This document shows positions 1 to 9,441 of a stretch of DNA of 64,000 bases, piece after piece. Source of the stretch: Streptomyces sp. NBC_01485 (GTDB lineage: Bacteria; Actinomycetota; Actinomycetes; Streptomycetales; Streptomycetaceae); the NCBI RefSeq assembly GCF_036227125.1, contig NZ_CP109435.1, positions 930,001-994,000 on the forward strand, read 5' to 3'. The notes below the pieces were generated by a model that was not told the origin of the DNA, ran no database searches, and worked only from the letters and a program-made list of their open reading frames with translations. Every line of letters starts with the position of its first letter. Position 1 is the first letter of the stretch. The position numbers and the translations under genes were made by a program.

Positions 1-2
1 GG

Positions 3-719
3 GCCGAAGGCGTGGACGCGGCGGAGGCGTACGCGGCCGGGAGCATCCTGCCTCCGTTGCCCGCCGCGCCCGGACTCCCGGAGGAACCAGGTGTTCCGCC
101 CTCGTTGGACGCGGAGGCCCCTCCCCCGCCCGGAGTGGATCCGGCAGCTCTGGAGATCCTGGCCGCCCGAACGGCCGCCATGGCGCACCTGCTGCTCGCG
201 GAGGCGCTCCACGAGTGGTCCGGACGGCGAGCGCCCATGGCCGAGTTGACGGTCGGCCGGGAGTTGACGGTCGGCCAGGACGCGGCACGGCTGGCGGCAG
301 GCGTTCTCGAAGGCCCTCAGGCAGCGGATGGACCCGCCACGGCCGTCGCCGGCCGACTCGCCGCCGGGTCGGGGCGCGGCCGGGAGCAACTGGCGTCGGC
401 CGCACGTGCCTGGCGACACGGAGGAGCGGCCTCCCTGTCGGTGTGCGAGGAGGAGTGGACCGTGGCGGGCGGGGCGCTCGCACGCGCGCGTGCCGCGCTG
501 GACGCGGCCTGGGAGGAGGACGAGCGGCCGGTGCTGCGGGCGCGGGGGAACCGCTGGACGGTCGTCGGAGCGGGCTGCCAACTGCGGTTGGGGCGGGATG
601 GTCGCTGGTGGCCGTACCGCAAGGAGGGTGACCGTTGGATGCCGGCCGGGGACGCGGCCCACGACCCGGCGACGGCACTGGCCGTTGCCCGACCCGAGGG
701 CGAGGAAACGCTTCCTTAG
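3..719 (+). CDS. C-terminal part of an unidentified protein, possibly a SWIM zinc-finger protein (5' end outside window)
   Basis: The frame is open from the first bases of the window, so the start lies upstream and only about 238 C-terminal residues are seen. The visible part has an Ala/Pro-rich linker, helical Ala/Arg-rich segments and a Trp-rich end with a WTVVGAG-QLRLGRDGRWWPYR pattern. From memory this tail resembles the C-terminus of long Streptomyces SWIM zinc-finger proteins, but the CxCxnCxH finger itself would lie upstream and is not visible, so the family call is weak. Codon use is typical of the window. A perfect hairpin follows at 886-921, between this gene and the convergent membrane-protein gene. 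Confidence 0.4.
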   Translation, partial: AEGVDAAEAYAAGSILPPLPAAPGLPEEPGVPPSLDAEAPPPPGVDPAALEILAARTAAMAHLLLAEALHEWSGRRAPMAELTVGRELTVGQDAARLAAGVLEGPQAADGPATAVAGRLAAGSGRGREQLASAARAWRHGGAASLSVCEEEWTVAGGALARARAALDAAWEEDERPVLRARGNRWTVVGAGCQLRLGRDGRWWPYRKEGDRWMPAGDAAHDPATALAVARPEGEETLP

Positions 720-885
720 ACGCGAGTTCGCTTTCCGTGGCACGGGGCGTCGGCCTGTCGGGCTGCCGCCGCCCCGTGTTCACCCTGGGGTCGTGCGGCG
801 TTCGGCGCGTGCCCAACTCTGATCGAGACGACGGTCACGTACGTACGGCTGCCGCGGGACGTTTGAGGGACACGGTGCCGCGGGC

Positions 886-921
886 ACGCGCGCGTGGCTG
901 TGGTGGTGCCCACGCGCGCGT
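886..921. terminator. Bidirectional hairpin between convergent genes
   Basis: Perfect 12-bp inverted repeat: ACGCGCGCGTGG at 886-897 pairs with 910-921 across a 12-nt loop. It lies between the convergent ends at 719 and 927. There is no U tract, which is usual for streptomycete terminators. Terminator function is inferred from position. Confidence 0.6.
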
Positions 922-926
922 ACCGG

Positions 927-1388
927 CTAGGGCAGCAGCTCGCTCAAGGACGGCAGCAGTGACTCGAGGCCGCTCGGAATCTCGGTCGGGATCTCGGTCG
1001 GCAGCTCAGTGGGGAACTGGGACGGCAGCTCGGTCGGCAGGCCGCTGGGCAGTTCCACCGGAAGGCTGAAGGACGGGGCCGGGGTGGAGCCGCTTCCGGT
1101 GCTGCTCCCGGCGGTCGGCTCGCCGTCCGGTGAATCGCCGTCTCCGGAGGCCATCAGCACGACGGCGAGGACGGCTCCGGCGACGACGAGCAGCGCGAGG
1201 ACGACGTAGAGAGGGTTCCTGCGCCTTCCGGAGCCGCCTGGCGGCTGCGGGGGCGGAGGCGGCGACCAGCCGCCCCCTCCCGTCCCGTCATCGGGTCCGA
1301 AGCCGGTGTGGGGCGGTCCGAAGCCGCCCGGAGGCGGCGTGTCACCCGGCGGTCCGGGCGGGTGGGGCGGTACGGGCGGCATGGCCAT
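927..1388 (-). CDS. Single-pass membrane protein with proline-rich cytoplasmic head and Ser/Pro/Thr/Glu repeat tail
   Basis: The product has 153 residues. Residues 1-55 are a low-complexity Pro/Gly-rich head with PPPPPQPPGG runs. Residues about 58-82 form one transmembrane helix (LYVVLALLVVAGAVLAVVLMA) after an Arg cluster (GSGRRR), which by the positive-inside rule puts the head in the cytoplasm. The external part begins Gly/Ser/Thr-rich and ends in short degenerate repeats of LPTELPS/IPTEIPS type. No catalytic domain is visible. Such Pro-rich single-pass proteins are common in actinomycetes and are usually annotated as hypothetical. Its function cannot be read from sequence. It is convergent with the gene ending at 719. 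Confidence 0.65.
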   Translation of the reverse strand: MAMPPVPPHPPGPPGDTPPPGGFGPPHTGFGPDDGTGGGGWSPPPPPQPPGGSGRRRNPLYVVLALLVVAGAVLAVVLMASGDGDSPDGEPTAGSSTGSGSTPAPSFSLPVELPSGLPTELPSQFPTELPTEIPTEIPSGLESLLPSLSELLP

Positions 1389-1538
1389 ACGGTCCAGCGT
1401 CGCGGCGGAACGCCCACAGCGCGACCCTCGCAGGGAAGTTGATACGGACCCATGTCATGGACCGCATCATTCCGGCGTACTCCGTACGGAGACCGCGCGA
1501 ACATCGACCGTTCGGCGGCACGCGTGTGTGCACCGCGT

Positions 1539-1638
1539 GTGTGCAACGCGCGTGTGCAACGCGCGTGTGCAACGCGCGTGTGCAACGCGCGTGTGCAACG
1601 CGCGTGTGCAACGCGCGTGTGCAACGCGCGTGTGCACG
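1539..1638. repeat. Seven perfect tandem copies of a 13-bp unit plus a partial eighth
   Basis: The unit GTGTGCAACGCGC is repeated without error seven times from 1539 to 1629. A diverged eighth unit runs into the left arm of the hairpin at 1624-1659. An imperfect unit precedes the array at 1524-1538. The array fills much of the gene-free stretch 1389-1665, and apart from it and the hairpin nothing else is visible there. The unit closely resembles the left arm of the xylA hairpin, so the array may have grown by slippage from that arm. Confidence 0.9.
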
Positions 1639-1659
1639 CTCATCGGTGCACACGCGCGT
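1624..1659 (-). terminator. Hairpin just downstream of xylA
   Basis: Perfect 14-bp inverted repeat: ACGCGCGTGTGCAC at 1624-1637 pairs with 1646-1659 around an 8-nt loop. It begins 7 bp beyond the xylA stop codon. There is no U tract. It is a likely factor-independent terminator or mRNA 3'-end stabiliser for xylA. Confidence 0.7.
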
Positions 1660-1665
1660 GCGGCT

Positions 1666-2877
<1,212 letters not shown>

Positions 2878-2907
2878 CTATTTCGTCATGGCCGTTTACA
2901 AATTAGT

Positions 2908-2919
2908 ATGCGAACGCAT
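2908..2919. promoter_or_regulatory. Palindrome in the xylA-xylB divergent promoter region, candidate ROK operator
   Basis: ATGCGAACGCAT is a perfect 12-bp dyad in an unusually AT-rich patch (2896-2910) of the 139-bp divergent region between xylA (start 2832) and xylB (start 2972). ROK repressors of the XylR type bind such divergent regions. Assignment to this regulator is inference. Confidence 0.4.
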
Positions 2920-2971
2920 CTCTGGGAAGACAGATCCCGCAGAGCCGCGGAAAAACTTGAGGGAGAACCCG

Positions 2972-4417
2972 ATGTCAGCAGCCGAGGGTCCGCTCGTCGT
3001 CGGCGTGGACACGTCCACCCAGTCCACCAAGGCGCTGGTCGTCGACGCGGCCACCGGCGAGGTCGTCGCGAGCGGCCAGGCGCCGCACACCGTGTCCTCC
3101 GGGGCCGGCCGCGAGAGCGACCCGCGCCAGTGGTGGGACGCCCTGCGTGAGGCGTTGCACCAGTGCGGTGACGCGGCGCGCGAGGCCGCCGCGGTATCGA
3201 TCGGTGGGCAGCAGCACGGGCTCGTCACGCTGGACGAGCGCGGGGAGCCGGTGCGCCCGGCGCTGCTGTGGAACGACGTGCGTTCGGCTCCGCAGGCCCG
3301 TCGGCTGACCGAGGAACTGGGCGGCGCGAAGTTCTGGGCCGAGCGCACCGGGTCCGTCCCGGCCGCGTCCTTCACCGTCACGAAGTGGGCGTGGCTGGCC
3401 GAGCACGAGCCGGAGGCCCTGCGCGCCACGAAGGCCGTGCGTCTGCCCCACGACTACCTCACCGAGCGCCTCACGGGCGAGGGCACCACCGACCGCGGCG
3501 ACGTCTCCGGCACCGGCTGGTGGGCGTCCGGGACGGAGACGTACGACGAGGAGATCCTCGCCCACGTCGGGCTCGACCCCGCGCTGCTGCCCCGTGTGGT
3601 GCGGCCCGGGGAAGTGGCGGGCACCGTGCGCGACAGCCATGACCTGCCGTTCGCCAAGGGCACCCTGGTCGCCCCCGGCACCGGTGACAACGCCGCGGCA
3701 GCACTGGGGCTCGGGCTGCGCCCCGGCACGCCCGTGCTGAGCCTCGGCACTTCGGGGACGGTGTACGCGGTGGCGAAGCGCCGCCCCACCGACCCCACCG
3801 GCACCGTGGCCGGCTTCGCCGACGCCCATGGCGACTGGCTGCCGCTGGCCTGCACCCTGAACTGCACGCTCGCCGTCGACCGCATCGCCGCCCTGCTGGG
3901 TCTGGACCGCGAGGCCGTGGAGCCCACCACGGAGCTGACGCTCCTGCCCTACCTGGACGGCGAGCGCACCCCGAACCTGCCGAACGCCTCGGGCCTGCTG
4001 CACGGCCTGCGCCACGACACGACCGCCGGTCAGCTGCTGCAGGCCGCCTACGACGGTGCCGTGCACTCGCTGCTCGGCGCACTCGACCTGGTCCTCGACG
4101 AGGACGCGGACCGCTCGGCTCCGCTGCTGCTGATCGGCGGCGGCGCCCGGGGCACGGCCTGGCAGCAGACCGTGCGCCGGCTGTCCGGGCGGCCGGTGCA
4201 GGTGCCCGAGGCCAAGGAACTCGTCGCGCTGGGCGCCGCGGCACAGGCGGCGGGCCTGCTGACCGGGGAGGACCCGGCCGCCGTCGCCCGCCGCTGGAAC
4301 ACCACGCGGGGTCCCGTGCTCGACGCCGTCGAGCGGGACGACAGGACGCTGACCAGGATCGCCGGGGTACTCTCCGACGCGGCCCCGCTGCTCGAACGGA
4401 GCACGGACGCCCACTGA
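2972..4417 (+). CDS. xylB: Xylulokinase
   Basis: The enzyme phosphorylates D-xylulose to xylulose 5-phosphate with ATP for entry into the pentose phosphate pathway. The product is an FGGY-family kinase of 481 residues, normal for XylB. Domain I begins GVDTSTQSTKALVVD, containing the phosphate-binding Asp of the first FGGY motif. GGQQHGLV carries the Gln/His of the substrate site, LLWNDVRS follows, and SLGTSGTVYAV and LLIGGGARGTAWQQ are the ATP-site motifs of domain II. I chose the ATG at 2972 because GGGAGAA lies 5-11 bp before it and the protein then begins MSAAEGPLVVGVDTS. The frame is open further upstream to 2831, but that would overlap the xylA start and the operator region. It is followed after 22 bp by the ROK gene, so the two are probably co-transcribed. 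Confidence 0.95.
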   Translation: MSAAEGPLVVGVDTSTQSTKALVVDAATGEVVASGQAPHTVSSGAGRESDPRQWWDALREALHQCGDAAREAAAVSIGGQQHGLVTLDERGEPVRPALLWNDVRSAPQARRLTEELGGAKFWAERTGSVPAASFTVTKWAWLAEHEPEALRATKAVRLPHDYLTERLTGEGTTDRGDVSGTGWWASGTETYDEEILAHVGLDPALLPRVVRPGEVAGTVRDSHDLPFAKGTLVAPGTGDNAAAALGLGLRPGTPVLSLGTSGTVYAVAKRRPTDPTGTVAGFADAHGDWLPLACTLNCTLAVDRIAALLGLDREAVEPTTELTLLPYLDGERTPNLPNASGLLHGLRHDTTAGQLLQAAYDGAVHSLLGALDLVLDEDADRSAPLLLIGGGARGTAWQQTVRRLSGRPVQVPEAKELVALGAAAQAAGLLTGEDPAAVARRWNTTRGPVLDAVERDDRTLTRIAGVLSDAAPLLERSTDAH

Positions 4418-4439
4418 GCATCGACGAATCGACGGAGGC

Positions 4440-5648
4440 ATGACCGCACCGCTGCACGAGGCCCGGCCGACCGGCCCGGGGCGTGCGCTGCCCGACACCC
4501 AGCAGGGCATGCGCCGCCGCAACCTGGCCCGGGTGATGCACGCCGTCAGCGCCGAGGGACCGCTCTCGCGGGCGGCGGTCGCCTCACGTATCGGCCTGAC
4601 CCGGGCAGCGGTGTCGACCCTCGTCGACGAACTCATACGCACCGGCCTGCTCGAGGAGCTGGGCCCCGAGCGGCCCGGCCGGGTGGGCCGGCCCGGTTCG
4701 GCGCTCGCGGTCAGCGGGCGCGGCCCGGCCGGGATAGGCGCCGAGATCGGCGTCGACCACCTCGCGGCCTGCGCCGTCGACCTGCGCGGCGAGGTACGCG
4801 CGCGTGCCGTGCGGCACGGCACGAACCGGGGCCGCTCCCCCGGGCCGGTGGTCGAGGAGCTGACCGGGCTCGTGCGCCAGGTCGTCGCCGAGGCGGAGCG
4901 CGAGGGGCTGTGGCCGGCCGGGCTCGCCGTGGCCGTCCCCGGTCTGGTCGCCCGGGACGCCCGTACGGTCGTCCGCGCGCCGAACCTCGACTGGCAGGAC
5001 GTCGACCTCGGCGCGCTGCTGCCCGGGGAGTTCCCGCTGACCGTCGACAACGAGGCCAACTTCGGCGGACTGGCGGAACTCTGGCTCGGCGCGGACACCC
5101 CGGGGGACTTCCTGCACGTGTCTGCCGAGATCGGCATCGGCGCCGCGCTGGTCGTGGACGGCAGCCTGCTGCGCGGCACCCGCGGCTTCGCGGGCGAGCT
5201 GGGCCATGTGCCGGTCCACCCCGACGGGCCGGAGTGCGTGTGCGGCGGACGCGGATGTCTGGAGCAGTACGCCGGTGAGGAGGCGGTACTGCGAGCGGCC
5301 GGGCTGGAGCCGGGCGAGGACCGCGTCGGACTCCTCGCGGGACGCGCCGCGGACGGCGATCCGGACGTACGGCGCGCTCTGCACGAGGCGGGAACGGCCC
5401 TCGGTATCGCCCTGACCGGGGCGCTCAATCTGCTGGACCCCGAGGGCGTGGTGCTCGGTGGCGCCCTGGCCGGGCTCGCGCCGTGGCTGCTGCCGTCTCT
5501 CGAGTCCGAACTCTCCCGGCGTACGGCGGGCCCGGCCTGCCCTGTGTCCGTCTCTCGGCTGGGTCCCGAGGGGCCGTTGCTCGGGGCCGCGCATTCGGTG
5601 GTGCGGGCCGTGCTGGACGATCCGGCGGCGGTGGCGGAACGCGCCTGA
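4440..5648 (+). CDS. ROK-family transcriptional regulator, probable xylose repressor
   Basis: The product has 402 residues. An N-terminal winged helix-turn-helix (about residues 26-70, LSRAAVASRIGLTRAAVSTLVDELIRTGLLEE) is followed by a ROK sugar-kinase-like domain. The ROK zinc motif is present at about residues 253-275 as GHVPVHPDGPECVCGGRGCLEQY, with the His and three Cys expected for the structural zinc. The N-terminal Asp of the kinase fold and the DNEANFGGLAELW segment are also recognisable. The gene starts 22 bp after xylB and probably shares its transcript. By analogy with XylR and other ROK regulators next to xylAB genes, it likely represses xylA and xylB until xylose binds. The ligand is inferred from context only. 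Confidence 0.88.
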   Translation: MTAPLHEARPTGPGRALPDTQQGMRRRNLARVMHAVSAEGPLSRAAVASRIGLTRAAVSTLVDELIRTGLLEELGPERPGRVGRPGSALAVSGRGPAGIGAEIGVDHLAACAVDLRGEVRARAVRHGTNRGRSPGPVVEELTGLVRQVVAEAEREGLWPAGLAVAVPGLVARDARTVVRAPNLDWQDVDLGALLPGEFPLTVDNEANFGGLAELWLGADTPGDFLHVSAEIGIGAALVVDGSLLRGTRGFAGELGHVPVHPDGPECVCGGRGCLEQYAGEEAVLRAAGLEPGEDRVGLLAGRAADGDPDVRRALHEAGTALGIALTGALNLLDPEGVVLGGALAGLAPWLLPSLESELSRRTAGPACPVSVSRLGPEGPLLGAAHSVVRAVLDDPAAVAERA

Positions 5649-6120
5649 ACGGCCACCCCGCACAGCCTGATCGAGCCGGAACTCCCCGTTCGGGTGAGCG
5701 AGTTATCCACATTCCCCTACTCGTCCACCGAACCCCGGCATGCCCTCCTGCCGGACCGGCCTGCGCCGTAACGTAGTGCGTGCGGGGTGCAACCGTCGAG
5801 GTCGTGACGGCTGACGCATCGACACGTGAGAGGGGATCCGAACCGTCGACTATCCGCTCGCCGAGTGGCGGCCCGCGACCCCTGCCAACTACACGGCGTC
5901 ATGTGGCGCAGTGCGTGCCCGAGTCCGACGTCGCCGGGCACGCGGGGAACTGGGACGGGGAGCCGTTACCTGCGGCTCGTCGACTTCGCCTGGCCGGTGG
6001 CGGACCGAAAGGGGATGGCCGGCTGTCGGGGCACCGCCGTCCAAATGGTTGTCGGTCCGCGCACCCGGCGTGACGATGTCCCCAGCCGTACCGAGCCGTA
6101 TCGCCTTCCGGGAGGACGAG
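5649..6120. other. Non-coding stretch upstream of the GAF regulator
   Basis: I see no convincing gene in these 472 bp. Frames that read through it lack family features. It should hold the end of the xylB-ROK transcript and the promoter for the regulator that starts at 6121. A small inverted repeat (CCGGCA and TGCCGG arms) lies at about 5735-5754. Confidence 0.5.
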
Positions 6121-7389
6121 TTGACCGATCCATGGGTGGCCCTGGAACCAGGAGCCGACCCTGCCGAGCGGGTACGGATCCTGCGACGGGCGCACGAGAC
6201 GTTCACGGAGGCGGGCACCGTGCCGCGGCCGGTGCGTGCCGTCGTGGCCGACTCGTGGCGGCGTTCCGCGCGGGCCGGCGTCGGTCCCGACGGCACTGCG
6301 AGCGTGGAATTGACCGACGGCGAGCTCGGCGTTTACCGGTCCGAGCATCCGCTGGCGCGGGTGATGCCGCTGATCCGCGAGCTGATGGGCACGTTCGCCG
6401 CCGACGGGGAGCATCTGCTGGCGGTGTGCGACGCGCGCGGCAGGCTGCTGTGGGTCGAGGGCCACGCGGCAACACGGCGGCAGGCGGGGCGGATGAACTT
6501 CGTGCCGGGTGCGCACTGGGCGGAGAGCGCGGTCGGCACGAACGCGCCGGGCACGGCGGTCGCCCTGGACCGGCCGGTGCAGGTGTTCGCGGCCGAGCAC
6601 TTCATACGTCGGGTGCAGCCGTGGACGTGCGCGGCAGCCCCCGTGCACGATCCGCGGACCGGTCAGGTGCTGGGTGCCGTCGACATCACGGGCGGGGACG
6701 GACTGGCGCATCCGCACAGCCTGGGCTTCGTACAGGCGGTCGCACGGGCGGCCGAGGCCCATCTGGCGCTGCTCGCCCCCGCGCAGCCTGCCGCCGAGAC
6801 GCCTCGGCTGACGGTGCTGGGCCGGGACGAGGCACGTCTGGTCGTCGGCGGCCGGGCGATCAGGCTGAGCCGTCGGCACAGCGAGATACTGGTGTTACTG
6901 GCCCGTCACCCCGAGGGCCTGACGGGCGACGAGTTGCTGTGCGCGCTGTACAGGGACGAGTCGGTGACGCCGGTGACGCTGCGGGCCGAACTCGCCCGGC
7001 TGCGCGGGGTACTCGGCCCCGGGCTGCTGGTCTCGCGCCCCTACCGGCTCACCGTTTCCTTCGAGTCGGACGTGGCGGTCGTCGAACGGCGGCTGGCGGC
7101 CGGCGCGGTCACGGCGGCCGTGACCGCGTACGCCGGGCCGCCGTTGCCGGCGTCTCAGGCACCGGCCGTGGTGCTGCTCCGGCGCCGTCTCGCCGACGGC
7201 CTGCGCGCCGCGCTGATCGCCTGCGGCGACCCGGACCTGCTGGCGGACTGGGCGCACGCGCCGTGGGGCGAGGACGACCTCGACGTGTGGCGAGCGCTCG
7301 CGGCAGCCCAGCCGACGGCCGCGATACGAGCACGCCTCACCTCACTGGAAACGGAACTGACGGCACCGGCCGGGTGGCCCCACGCATAG
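6121..7389 (+). CDS. GAF-domain transcriptional regulator with C-terminal winged helix
   Basis: The TTG start at 6121 was chosen because GGAGGA lies at 6111-6116 and the product then begins MTDPWVALEPGADPAERVRILRRAHETF, which I recall as the usual N-terminus of this family. It has 422 residues. Alternative in-frame starts upstream at 6070 (GTG) and 6076 (ATG) have no comparable ribosome binding site. Residues about 60-215 form an AcoR-like sensor/GAF segment (LLAVCDARGRLLWVEGH, AESAVGTNAPGTAV, AAPVHDPRTGQVLGAVDITGG). Residues about 240-310 form a winged helix (LSRRHSEILVLLARHPEGLTGDELLCALY). It lacks the AAA+ module of AcoR. Codon 259 (6895-6897) is TTA, so full translation should need the bldA tRNA. 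It lies upstream of the aldehyde dehydrogenase gene, which is its likely target. Confidence 0.8.
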   Translation: MTDPWVALEPGADPAERVRILRRAHETFTEAGTVPRPVRAVVADSWRRSARAGVGPDGTASVELTDGELGVYRSEHPLARVMPLIRELMGTFAADGEHLLAVCDARGRLLWVEGHAATRRQAGRMNFVPGAHWAESAVGTNAPGTAVALDRPVQVFAAEHFIRRVQPWTCAAAPVHDPRTGQVLGAVDITGGDGLAHPHSLGFVQAVARAAEAHLALLAPAQPAAETPRLTVLGRDEARLVVGGRAIRLSRRHSEILVLLARHPEGLTGDELLCALYRDESVTPVTLRAELARLRGVLGPGLLVSRPYRLTVSFESDVAVVERRLAAGAVTAAVTAYAGPPLPASQAPAVVLLRRRLADGLRAALIACGDPDLLADWAHAPWGEDDLDVWRALAAAQPTAAIRARLTSLETELTAPAGWPHA

Positions 7390-7402
7390 CCCCTCCCCAT
7401 AG

Positions 7403-7569
7403 GGGGTCTTCGAGGTTGAGCGGTGCGCGGGTGGCGGTGGGCGTTCGGGGACGGGGGTGGACGTGGCGCGAGAATGTGACACTCCGGAGCAGAAGTGTCA
7501 CGTTTCTACGGGGAAGCCCCTGGTCTCTGCGGCACGTCGAAGGGTGCGCCGCTCAACTTCGAAGACCCC
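7403..7569. repeat. Pair of 21-bp inverted repeats in the aldehyde dehydrogenase promoter region
   Basis: The segment 7403-7423 and the reverse complement of 7549-7569 differ at one base of 21; the arm core is GGGTCTTCGA-GTTGAGCGG. The arms are 125 bp apart and begin 14 bp after the regulator's stop. They could form a long stem, or be two binding sites in opposite orientation. Apart from these arms and the dyad at 7476-7501, the 356-bp gap 7390-7745 shows nothing more. Confidence 0.75.
7476..7501. promoter_or_regulatory. Dyad upstream of aldehyde dehydrogenase, candidate operator
   Basis: GTGACACT at 7476-7483 and AGTGTCAC at 7494-7501 are perfect inverted arms separated by 10 bp. That is about 1.7 helical turns from centre to centre, typical of a dimer site. 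It lies 245 bp before the dehydrogenase start and between the 21-bp inverted repeats. Binding by the GAF regulator is inferred. Confidence 0.45.
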
Positions 7570-7745
7570 GATAGACCGTTGGCACCGGAACGCGCCCATG
7601 GCCGGAGCAGCACGACGAACCTGCCGACCCGGAGAGGGTCACATCCCCCGACCAGCACCGCAACGTGACTGCAACGTCCGGTTGCCTAGCGTTTCGCGGA
7701 GAGCTGTCCAATGGCGGGCAGTGCTGCTGAGGGAGGCAGAACAGG

Positions 7746-9269
7746 ATGACCCGTTACGCGGCGCCCGGAACCGAGGGCGCGATCGTCTCCTACCAGACGC
7801 GCTACGACCACTTCATCGGCGGCGAGTACGTGCCCCCGGCTCAGGGGCGGTACTTCGAGAACCGGTCGCCGGTGAACGGGGAGACGTTCACCGAGGTGGC
7901 GCGCGGCACGGCGGAGGACGTGGAGCGGGCGCTGGACGCGGCGCACGCGGCCGCGCCGAGTTGGGGCCGCACCTCGGCGACCGAGCGCTCCGACATCCTG
8001 CTGAAGATCGCCGACCGCATGGAGGCGTACCTGGAGCCCCTCGCCGTCGCGGAGAGCTGGGAGAACGGCAAGCCGGTCCGCGAGACGCTGGCGGCGGACA
8101 TCCCGCTGGCCATCGACCACTTCCGTTACTTCGCCGGCGCGGTCCGCGCCCAGGAGGGTTCGCTCAGCGAGATCGACGACGACACGGTGGCGTACCACTT
8201 CCACGAGCCGCTCGGTGTCGTCGCGCAGATCATCCCGTGGAACTTCCCGATCCTGATGGCCACTTGGAAGCTCGCGCCGGCCCTCGCCGCGGGCAACACG
8301 GTGGTCATCAAGCCCGCCGAGCAGACCCCGGTCTCGCTGCACTACTGGATGAGCCTGGTCTCGGACCTGCTGCCGCCGGGTGTGCTGAACATCGTCAACG
8401 GCTTCGGCGAGGAGGCGGGCAAGCCGCTGGCGTCCAGTCCGCGGGTGGCGAAGGTGGCGTTCACCGGCGAGACGGCGACCGGGCGGCTGATCATGCAGTA
8501 CGCCGCGGAGAACCTGAAGCCGGTCACCCTCGAACTGGGCGGCAAGTCGCCGAACCTCTTCTTCGACGACGTGTGGGACAAGGACGACGAGCTGCGCGAC
8601 AAGGCCCTCGAGGGCTTCACCATGTTCGCACTGAACCAGGGCGAGGTGTGCACCTGCCCGTCGCGCGGTCTGATCCAGCGCGGCAACTACGGCGAGTTCC
8701 TCGAGGCGGCCGTCGCCCGCACCGAGCTCATCAAGCCCGGCCACCCCCTCGACACGGAAACGATGATCGGCGCGCAGGCGTCCGGCGAGCAGCTCGCGAA
8801 GATCCTCTCCTACATCGACATCGGCCGGAAGGAGGGCGCCAAGATCCTCACGGGTGGCGAACGTGCCGAGTACGACGGCGAGTTGAAGGGCGGTTACTAC
8901 GTCCGGCCGACGATCTTCGAGGGTGACAACCGTATGCGGATCTTCCAGGAGGAGATCTTCGGTCCGGTCGTCTCGGTGGCCTCGTTCGACGACTTCGATG
9001 ACGCCATCAAGATCGCCAACGACACGTCGTACGGTCTCGGGGCTGGGGTGTGGACACGGGACATCAACACGGCGTACCGCGCGGGGCGGGCGATCCAGGC
9101 GGGCCGTGTCTGGACGAACTGCTACCACGCGTACCCGGCACACGCCGCCTTCGGCGGCTACAAGCAGTCCGGGATCGGGCGCGAGACGCACAAGATGATG
9201 CTGGAGCACTACCAGCAGACCAAGAACATTCTTTGTTCCTACAGCCCGAAGAAACTTGGGTTCTTCTAG
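7746..9269 (+). CDS. NAD(P)+-dependent aldehyde dehydrogenase (ExaC/AldB type)
   Basis: The enzyme oxidises aldehydes to acids in the cytoplasm, probably acetaldehyde or another short-chain aldehyde. The product has 507 residues, the normal length for the family. [33 protein letters not shown] is the cofactor-binding segment, FTGETATG the Gly motif, and LELGGKSPN carries the general base Glu263. [11 protein letters not shown] carries the catalytic cysteine at residue 302. The end (ALDH signature [11 protein letters not shown], then the conserved tail) is complete. The start follows an AG-rich site (GGGAGGCAGAACAGG) at 7730-7744. The last 20 codons (from 9211) are part of the 830-bp direct repeat and occur again at 24562. 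A strong hairpin follows the stop. Control by the upstream GAF regulator is inferred from adjacency. Confidence 0.93.
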   Translation: MTRYAAPGTEGAIVSYQTRYDHFIGGEYVPPAQGRYFENRSPVNGETFTEVARGTAEDVERALDAAHAAAPSWGRTSATERSDILLKIADRMEAYLEPLAVAESWENGKPVRETLAADIPLAIDHFRYFAGAVRAQEGSLSEIDDDTVAYHFHEPLGVVAQIIPWNFPILMATWKLAPALAAGNTVVIKPAEQTPVSLHYWMSLVSDLLPPGVLNIVNGFGEEAGKPLASSPRVAKVAFTGETATGRLIMQYAAENLKPVTLELGGKSPNLFFDDVWDKDDELRDKALEGFTMFALNQGEVCTCPSRGLIQRGNYGEFLEAAVARTELIKPGHPLDTETMIGAQASGEQLAKILSYIDIGRKEGAKILTGGERAEYDGELKGGYYVRPTIFEGDNRMRIFQEEIFGPVVSVASFDDFDDAIKIANDTSYGLGAGVWTRDINTAYRAGRAIQAGRVWTNCYHAYPAHAAFGGYKQSGIGRETHKMMLEHYQQTKNILCSYSPKKLGFF

Positions 9270-9280
9270 AACCCGAAGTC

Positions 9281-9315
9281 GGTTGCCTGGAGATTTCGTC
9301 GCGCTCCAGGCAACC
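9281..9315 (+). terminator. Terminator of the aldehyde dehydrogenase gene
   Basis: Perfect 12-bp stem: GGTTGCCTGGAG at 9281-9292 pairs with 9304-9315, with an 11-nt loop. It lies 11 bp after the stop codon. It is duplicated with the repeat at 24632-24666. Confidence 0.75.
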
Positions 9316-9441
9316 CGACCCAGGAGCTACCTACTCTCCGTGATCAGCGTGGTGCCTCCATCGGCCACATCCTGCGCCGCGCAGGAGGGCGGGGAACTCT
9401 GACCGATTGGTCAACCATGAGGGGCCGTGCACGGTTCGGTT

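Noticed and set aside
1539..1638. CRISPR-like array
   Set aside because: The units are only 13 bp and abut without spacers.
1452..1653. Open frames with repeated Cys/Arg/Asn peptides across the 13-bp array
   Set aside because: The 13-bp unit, not being a multiple of three, cycles through all frames and yields repeat peptides in several of them. There is no start context or homology.
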